Shown here piece after piece: positions 59,596 through 64,000 of a DNA stretch of 64,000 nt. Below the pieces are notes generated by a model. That model had not been told where the DNA came from. It saw only the letters and a list, made by a program, of their open reading frames with translations, and searched no databases. The position numbers were made by a program, and so were the translations under genes. Location of the stretch: positions 1 through 64,000 of the forward strand of contig NZ_CP049862.1 in the NCBI RefSeq assembly GCF_011300875.1, read 5' to 3'. Position 1 is the first letter of the stretch, and each line of letters begins with the position of its first letter. The DNA is from Sanguibacter sp. HDW7 (lineage in GTDB: Bacteria > Actinomycetota > Actinomycetes > Actinomycetales > Cellulomonadaceae).

Positions 59596-60204
59596 ATGAG
59601 CGTCGACCGCCCCGCCACGTACGCCCGCACGGGTCAGCGCTGCACGCCGCCCGCCCCCGGTGACGCGACGGTCGGCCTGCTGCTGCTCGTGCTGCCGCTG
59701 CTCGCGCTCGTCGTGTGGGTGAAGGATGAGGAGTCCGAGCTCACGCGCGGCTGGCTGCTCGCCTTCGTCATCGTCTACGCCCTGGGCGCCGTCGTCGCGC
59801 TGCGCGGGTTCACGTCGGACGCATCCCCGCTGCGCATGGAGCGACGCTTCGTGCCGATGCGCTACCTCGTGCTGGCCGTCGTGTGGGCCGTCGGGCTGCC
59901 CTGGGGCGTCGCGATGCTGCTCGCGCCCGGGACAGCCGCGGCGCAGGAGGCCGCGACCCGTGGCGAGATCCTCGGGACGCCGACGCCCACCGCGACAGCT
60001 TCCGACGGGTCGCTGCTGCCCGTCGAGCCGCCGTCGGACCTCGACCTGTGGGTCGCGTCGGGCGGGACCGTCATGTACGGGCAGCTCGTCGTCCTGGCGT
60101 CTGTCGCATGTTTCGCCGTGCTCGTCGTGCTCTACGTGCGCGCGCGTCGTGCGCAGCTCGAGCGTTTCCCGACGCCCGGGCAGTTCGACGTCGTCGAGCG
60201 CTGA
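59596..60204 (+). CDS. Membrane protein of unknown function, four helices
   Basis: This 202-residue protein has four hydrophobic segments (about residues 27-47, 55-75, 93-113 and 155-180) and an external loop between the third and fourth. That loop is Ala/Thr/Ser-rich (GEILGTPTPTATASDGS). TAGTCT is 6 nt before the ATG and overlaps the stop codon of the SanA-like gene. No family recognised. Confidence 0.65.
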   Translation: MSVDRPATYARTGQRCTPPAPGDATVGLLLLVLPLLALVVWVKDEESELTRGWLLAFVIVYALGAVVALRGFTSDASPLRMERRFVPMRYLVLAVVWAVGLPWGVAMLLAPGTAAAQEAATRGEILGTPTPTATASDGSLLPVEPPSDLDLWVASGGTVMYGQLVVLASVACFAVLVVLYVRARRAQLERFPTPGQFDVVER

Positions 60205-60262
60205 GGCGCGGCGTGGAGGGCCGGGGCGAGGTTTCACCCGCTCGAACTGAAGTGCTTCAGTA

Positions 60263-60282
60263 GCCAACCCGCGAGGGTTGGC
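60263..60282. terminator. Short perfect hairpin
   Basis: GCCAACCC, loop GCGA, GGGTTGGC; a second small hairpin CTGAAG-TG-CTTCAG lies just before it. Likely terminator after the membrane-protein gene. Confidence 0.6.
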
Positions 60283-60329
60283 CCGTGGGGGGTGAGCGAC
60301 CCCACGTCTCTTCACCCTGTTCAAGACTG

Positions 60330-60343
60330 TGGGAGCGCTGCCA
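60330..60343. promoter_or_regulatory. CebR/CelR-like operator TGGGAGCGCTGCCA
   Basis: It matches 13 of 14 positions of the cellulose-regulon operator TGGGAGCGCTCCCA known from Streptomyces CebR and Thermobifida CelR. A possible extended -10 box TTGCCATACT follows at 60348-60356. The site lies about 110 nt before the start of the LPXTG protein, so that gene may be repressed without cellobiose. Confidence 0.6.
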
Positions 60344-60454
60344 CTTTTGCCATACTGGTGTTCGGGTGCTCTCCGGCAGGACGCACCACCCGTGGTCTCG
60401 GGGGAGACCGCGGACCGATGTGCGCACGCTGCGCGGAAAGCTGGTCAACACCTC

Positions 60455-62035
60455 ATGTCCCACCTCATGCACGGAGTGCCCGCGCGCGTTCGCGCCTCCC
60501 GCACCGTCGCCGCCGGACTCGGCGCCATCCTCCTCGTCGGAGGCGGCATCGCCCTCGGCAACGAGGTCTCCGACGCCTTCGCGGCCACGACCGCCGGCGC
60601 CTGCACCCTCAACCCGATGGGCCCCGCGACGCCCGCCGGGTCGGACGCAGGCTTCACCGTCTGGACGTCGGGCGACCTGCACCTGCGCAACCAGGAGACC
60701 GAGGGCTCCATCGCCGTCGGCGGCACGCTGCGCGTCTCCGGCTCCGGGCAGTACCCCGTCGTCCACAAGATCGCCGGCGACGGCAACTACTCCGTGCCCG
60801 TCATCGACGGTGCCCGCACCCGCGTCTTCCTCAACAGGTACGCCCACCTCCCGAACGACACGAAGATCCAGCTCAAGCGCGAGGGCGCGACGCTGCCCGA
60901 GCAGTTCGGCGGCCTGAAGATCGCCTCGCCCAACCCCGCCTACACCATCGGCTCGGGTGAGAACAACGGCACCGCGTACTACCTCGGGAACAACAACAAC
61001 CAGGGCATCGTCGACCTCGGGACGCCCTTCACCGACGTGGCGACCGCCACGGCCGCCCTCGTGAGCGACTCCAGCTGGAGCAGCTACTTCACGACGTCGA
61101 CGACCGACGCCACCGCCACCCTCGACGACGCCGCCTACGGAACGCCGGACGTCCTCGGAACGAGCGGCGAGGCCGGTGTCCGGCTCGTCGCCGGAGACAA
61201 CCAGATCGCCTTCTCCGCGATCTCCGGCATCGACAAGATGCGCCTCGAGGGCGAGGCCACCGGGGTCCTCTACGTCAAGGTCGCCGCGACCGACGTCGTC
61301 GGCGGCATCCTCAAGGTACCGTCGCTCGTCAACAAGCCCGACGCGCGCCGCGTCCTGTGGGACCTCTCCGACGTGAGCGGTGCCGTGCGCCTCACCGCGC
61401 AGGAGCCCATCCGTGGCGCCGTCTATGCGCCCGACGTCGACCTCGCCATCACGGACAAGGAGATCGAGGGCCAGGTCATCGCTCGGAGCCTCGACAACTC
61501 GGCCGGCAACGAGATCCACACCTACCTCTTCGCCTCGGCGCTTCCGTGCGCCGCAGCTCCGACGACGACCACGCCGGCGACGACTGAGCCGGCGACGACC
61601 GCGCCTGCGACGACGGCTCCTGCGACGACGGCTCCTGCCACCACGGCTCCGGCGACGACCGCGCCTGCCACGACGGCTCCTGCCACCACGGCGCCTGCGA
61701 CGACCGCGCCTGCCACGACGACTCCTGCCACCACGGCTCCGGCGACGACTGAGCCGGCGACGACCGCGCCCGCGACGTCCACCGATGACGGTGGCGTCGG
61801 TGACGAGGAGGGCGACGGCGACGACTCGTCGACGTCCACCGGTGACGGTGGCGTCGGTGACCAGGAAGGTGACGGCGACGGCTCGACGACCGACCCGTCC
61901 GACGGTGGCGTGAGCGACGTGGACGACGAGCTGCCGACCACGGGTGCAGAAGCCGTCGGCGCCGCCGTGCTGGCGCTCATGCTCGCCGGTGGTGGCCTCG
62001 GGCTGCTCGCCGTGCGTCGCCGCCAGAACGCCTGA
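60455..62035 (+). CDS. Choice-of-anchor A family LPXTG surface protein
   Basis: This 526-residue surface protein has a signal peptide (about residues 1-42) and a choice-of-anchor A domain (about residues 60-360: FTVWTSGDLHLRNQETEGSI, AVGGTLRVSG, VPSLVNKP, PIRGAVYAPDVDL). About 70 residues of PATT repeats follow, then a Gly/Asp-rich linker. The sorting signal LPTTG, a hydrophobic helix and RRRQ close the protein. The choice-of-anchor A family is widespread in Gram-positive surface proteins with unknown ligand. A CebR-like box upstream suggests cellulose-linked control. ATG 60455 has only a weak GGAAAG site; a second ATG four codons on is possible. Confidence 0.85.
   Translation: MSHLMHGVPARVRASRTVAAGLGAILLVGGGIALGNEVSDAFAATTAGACTLNPMGPATPAGSDAGFTVWTSGDLHLRNQETEGSIAVGGTLRVSGSGQYPVVHKIAGDGNYSVPVIDGARTRVFLNRYAHLPNDTKIQLKREGATLPEQFGGLKIASPNPAYTIGSGENNGTAYYLGNNNNQGIVDLGTPFTDVATATAALVSDSSWSSYFTTSTTDATATLDDAAYGTPDVLGTSGEAGVRLVAGDNQIAFSAISGIDKMRLEGEATGVLYVKVAATDVVGGILKVPSLVNKPDARRVLWDLSDVSGAVRLTAQEPIRGAVYAPDVDLAITDKEIEGQVIARSLDNSAGNEIHTYLFASALPCAAAPTTTTPATTEPATTAPATTAPATTAPATTAPATTAPATTAPATTAPATTAPATTTPATTAPATTEPATTAPATSTDDGGVGDEEGDGDDSSTSTGDGGVGDQEGDGDGSTTDPSDGGVSDVDDELPTTGAEAVGAAVLALMLAGGGLGLLAVRRRQNA
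61571..61780. repeat. 15-bp coding tandem repeats (PATT units)
   Basis: About 14 imperfect 15-bp units encode APATT, with TPATT and EPATT variants. Synonymous differences between units show that the tract is old rather than freshly expanded. It provides the wall-spanning stalk of the surface protein. Confidence 0.85.
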
Positions 62036-62064
62036 CAGCTACCCGGCTCTCGGGCCGGGTTCTC

Positions 62065-62106
62065 GGATCGACCCCGGAGTGTCCCCCCACGCTCCGGGGT
62101 CGATCC
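62065..62106. terminator. Terminator of the surface-protein gene
   Basis: GGATCGACCCCGGAG (62065-62079) pairs with CTCCGGGGTCGATCC (62092-62106) exactly. A smaller hairpin (CCCGGC-TCTCGG-GCCGGG) precedes it. Confidence 0.8.
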
Positions 62107-62136
62107 ATGTCCGGAGCCGGTCGTAGGCTCGGACGC

Positions 62137-62616
62137 ATGACGACTGTTCCGGCCGACGGCGCCGCTCGCGCCCGTGCGGCCCTCGAGGCCTCCGGGATCC
62201 CGTTCACCGTGACGACGCACGGCCGCGTGTCGTCGCTCGCCGAGGCAGCTGCGGTGCGTGGCGTGGAGCCGTCGGGCATCATCAAGACGCTCGTCGTGCG
62301 CAGGGGTGAGGGCGACTTCCTCTTCGTGCTCGTGCCGGGCGACCGACAGATCTCGTGGCCCAAGCTGCGCGAGCTGCTCGGCGTCGCGCGCATGTCGATG
62401 CCCGACGCCGCCGTGGCGCTCGAGGTCACGGGCTATGAGCGCGGCACGATCACGCCGTTCGGCTCGACGACGGCGTGGCCTGTCGTCGCCGACGAGCGTG
62501 TCGTCGGGCAGGTGTCGATCGGCGGCGGTGCGCACGGCACGGCGGCGACCGTCGACGGTGCGGACCTCGTGCGCGTGCTCGACGCGACGGTCGCGGACGT
62601 CACCGACCCGGCCTGA
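62137..62616 (+). CDS. Aminoacyl-tRNA deacylase, YbaK/EbsC family
   Basis: This 159-residue protein removes mischarged amino acids from tRNA in trans; the type member clears Cys from tRNA-Pro. Patterns are EASGIPFTVTTHGRVSSLAE, GVEPSGIIKTLVVR, VLVPGDRQISWPKLRELLG and GYERGTITPFGS, including the conserved Lys of IIKTL. TAGGCT is 7 nt before the ATG, so the start is probably leaderless rather than the earlier ATG at 62107, which lies just behind the terminator. Confidence 0.88.
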   Translation: MTTVPADGAARARAALEASGIPFTVTTHGRVSSLAEAAAVRGVEPSGIIKTLVVRRGEGDFLFVLVPGDRQISWPKLRELLGVARMSMPDAAVALEVTGYERGTITPFGSTTAWPVVADERVVGQVSIGGGAHGTAATVDGADLVRVLDATVADVTDPA

Positions 62617-62646
62617 GCCGGGCCGCGGTACGCCGAGCCGGGCTGC

Positions 62647-62745
62647 TTGCGTCCAGGTACCGCCTGGGGGTGCGTGGACGCAGTCTCGTCGTCAGCGCCC
62701 ACGAGCTCCTTGCGTCGAGGGATCGTCCGGGGGTGCGTGGACGCA
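62647..62745. repeat. Two-copy TGCGTCC hairpin repeat
   Basis: Two related 36-bp units (62647-62682 and 62710-62745) each start TTGCGTC and end GGGGGTGCGTGGACGCA, so each can form a short hairpin with TGCGTC/GACGCA ends. The period is 63 nt. Confidence 0.75.
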
Positions 62746-62810
62746 ACCTACCGAGGGCAGCGGGCGACCGGTCGCCGTGAAAATGGGTGGCCCCGGGTGG
62801 GCCTGTTGCC

Positions 62811-62892
62811 TAGTCTCGGGGGCATGTGAGTCCTGCCTGCTCCGGCCCGCGCGCGCCTCGGCGCGCCTCCACGACACCCGGCAGGTGACCCC
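62811..62892 (+). promoter_or_regulatory. ABC-F gene leader with a start-stop (ATG-TGA) codon pair
   Basis: TAGTCT (62811-62816) is 7 nt before ATG (62824-62826), which is followed at once by TGA (62827-62829). The leader then holds GCGCGC-CTCG-GCGCGC and CCTGCC/GGCAGG pairs before the ABC-F ATG at 62893. A ribosome held on this minimal uORF could change the fold, as in ribosome-sensing attenuators of ABC-F genes. Confidence 0.45.
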
Positions 62893-64000
62893 ATGACCCA
62901 CCCCTCCCACGTTGCGCTGCGCGCGCGCGACCTCACGCGCACCTACGGCGACAGGCACGTCGTCCACGACGTCTCTCTCGATGTCGTCGCTGGTCAACGG
63001 CTCGCGCTGGTCGGCGAGAACGGCTCCGGCAAGTCGACGCTGCTGCGTCTGCTCGCCGGGCTCGAGGCGCCCGACGCCGGGACGCTCGAGGCTCCCGACG
63101 ATCGCGCGCTCCTCGCGCAGGACGCCGACCCCGTCGACGCGCGCACCGTCGGGCAGCTTCTCGACGACGCCGTCTCGCACGTCCGTGCCGTCGAGCGGGA
63201 GCTCGAGGACGCGGCGGCGGGGCTCGGCGGGACGTCCGAGCACGACGACCGCCCGGCCGACGTCGTCGACCCCGGCGCCCGGTACGACGCGGCGCTCGCG
63301 GCCGCCGAGGCAGCGGGTGTCTGGGACGTCGACGCGCGCCTCGGCCGGACGCTCGCAGGCCTCGGGATCGCCGACCTCGACCGCGCGCGGCCGCTGCGCG
63401 CGCTCTCCGGCGGGCAGCGGCGCCGCCTCGACCTCGCCGCGCTGCTCGTGTGCCGGCCGGCGCTGCTGCTCCTCGACGAGCCGACGAACCACCTCGACGA
63501 CGCGGCCGCCGACCACCTCACGTCCGAGCTGCTCGCCTACCCGGGTGCCGTCGTCGTCGCGAGCCACGACAGGACCCTGCTCGACGCCGTCTCGACCGCC
63601 GTGCTCGACCTCGACGACGACGGGCCGCCGGTCGGTGGCACCTTCAGCGACCATCTCGCGCGCAGGCGCGCCGCGCTCGCCGCCTGGGCCGCGCGGTACG
63701 CGGCCGAGCAGGACGAGATCGCACGGCTGCACGACGCGCTCGACGAGGGCGATGGGGTTGCCCGACGGGTCGCGCCCGGCCGCGCGATGAAGGATGCCAA
63801 CAAGATGGCGTACGGGCGGTGGGGCGACCGCGTCGAGCAGCAGGTCGCGCGGCGGGTCAAGGACGCGCGGCGGCGGCTCGACGAGCTCGTCGTCGCGGGG
63901 ACCCCGCGGCCGCCCGAGCCGCTGCGGTTCCGGGCGCCGTCAGGTGCCGGCGCGGTGTCCGGTGGCGGTGCTGTTCCAGGTGGTGGAGTGCGGCTCGTGG
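62893..64000 (+). CDS. ABC-F family protein (N-terminal part; runs off the window)
   Basis: The first 369 codons are present. The first ATPase domain has Walker A ENGSGKST (about residues 36-43), signature LSGGQRRRLDLAALLV and Walker B LLLLDEPTNHLD, then the switch region VVVASHDRTLLD. The inter-domain linker begins at about residue 270 with Arg-rich sequence. No membrane helices. ABC-F proteins act on the ribosome as translation factors or antibiotic-resistance proteins. The ATG follows AGGTG. The leader suggests drug-responsive control. Confidence 0.88.
   Translation, partial: MTHPSHVALRARDLTRTYGDRHVVHDVSLDVVAGQRLALVGENGSGKSTLLRLLAGLEAPDAGTLEAPDDRALLAQDADPVDARTVGQLLDDAVSHVRAVERELEDAAAGLGGTSEHDDRPADVVDPGARYDAALAAAEAAGVWDVDARLGRTLAGLGIADLDRARPLRALSGGQRRRLDLAALLVCRPALLLLDEPTNHLDDAAADHLTSELLAYPGAVVVASHDRTLLDAVSTAVLDLDDDGPPVGGTFSDHLARRRAALAAWAARYAAEQDEIARLHDALDEGDGVARRVAPGRAMKDANKMAYGRWGDRVEQQVARRVKDARRRLDELVVAGTPRPPEPLRFRAPSGAGAVSGGGAVPGGGVRLV

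Noticed and set aside
61571-61780. Short repeats as a CRISPR or non-coding satellite
   Set aside because: The 15-bp units keep the frame of the surface protein and encode PATT repeats between its domain and the LPXTG signal.

Overview
The window is very GC-rich. It shows GTG starts, tightly packed genes, strong GC-rich hairpins and many leaderless promoters. Together with family content such as MutT, ABC-F, ROK, GH20, DUF2510 and actinobacterial SipW-type surface proteins, this points to a Gram-positive actinobacterium, most likely of the Cellulomonadaceae/Promicromonosporaceae type within Micrococcales. That placement is inferred from gene families and composition only.

Layout. 1-2.6 kb: end of a nucleotidyltransferase-like gene, a membrane protein, a 48-residue protein divergent from a LysR regulator, and a VOC protein. 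3.0-5.9 kb: a four-gene surface operon of two SipW-type secreted proteins, an LPXTG protein and a dedicated ER/SipW-type signal peptidase. 5.9-6.0 kb: a 12-residue reading frame behind a perfect extended Shine-Dalgarno. 6.1-12.6 kb: phosphatase, aminotransferase, an ABC-2 exporter pair, a LuxR-type HTH, MutT and a CNNM/CBS protein. 12.6-17.8 kb: an AbiEi/DUF559-like gene between CTAG-rich palindromes, RlmC, a metal-binding HMA protein, and a Zn-ribbon SDR. 18.1-25.1 kb: a second ABC-2 exporter, a sugar isomerase, a formate/nitrite transporter and several membrane or accessory proteins. 25.3-28.9 kb: metF-metE under a SAM riboswitch. 28.9-38.8 kb: a PH-domain protein, then a chito-oligosaccharide/GlcNAc locus made of two GH20 hexosaminidases, a divergent ROK repressor, a lipoprotein binding protein, two permeases, NagB and a ROK kinase. 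39-43 kb: an AAC(3)-like protein, thymidine kinase, an amino-acid permease and a membrane-tethered PemK-like protein. 43-47 kb: an ABC exporter divergent from a NarL-type two-component pair. 47-48 kb: a probable EVE-DUF3883 protein. 48-53.5 kb: an S9 peptidase, MerR, GntR/YtrA plus DUF1648, and two overlapping lipoprotein genes. 53.6-58.2 kb: HrpA helicase. 58.3-64 kb: a lipoprotein, a SanA-like protein, a choice-of-anchor A LPXTG protein under a CebR-like operator, a YbaK deacylase and the start of an ABC-F protein.

Two genome-scale signals stand out. First, several families of palindromic repeats are scattered between genes. One family (CTACGAGTCG) also sits in frame inside hrpA. Second, at least fifteen genes have a TANNNT-like -10 box 6-8 nt before the start codon, so they are probably leaderless. 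This helps to fix starts and exposes operators for the LysR, ROK, MerR and GntR regulators. The GlcNAc locus reads as one regulon: hexosaminidases release sugar, the ABC importer takes it up, the ROK kinase and NagB feed it to glycolysis, and the ROK repressor senses it. nagA and the importer ATPase are not in the window.
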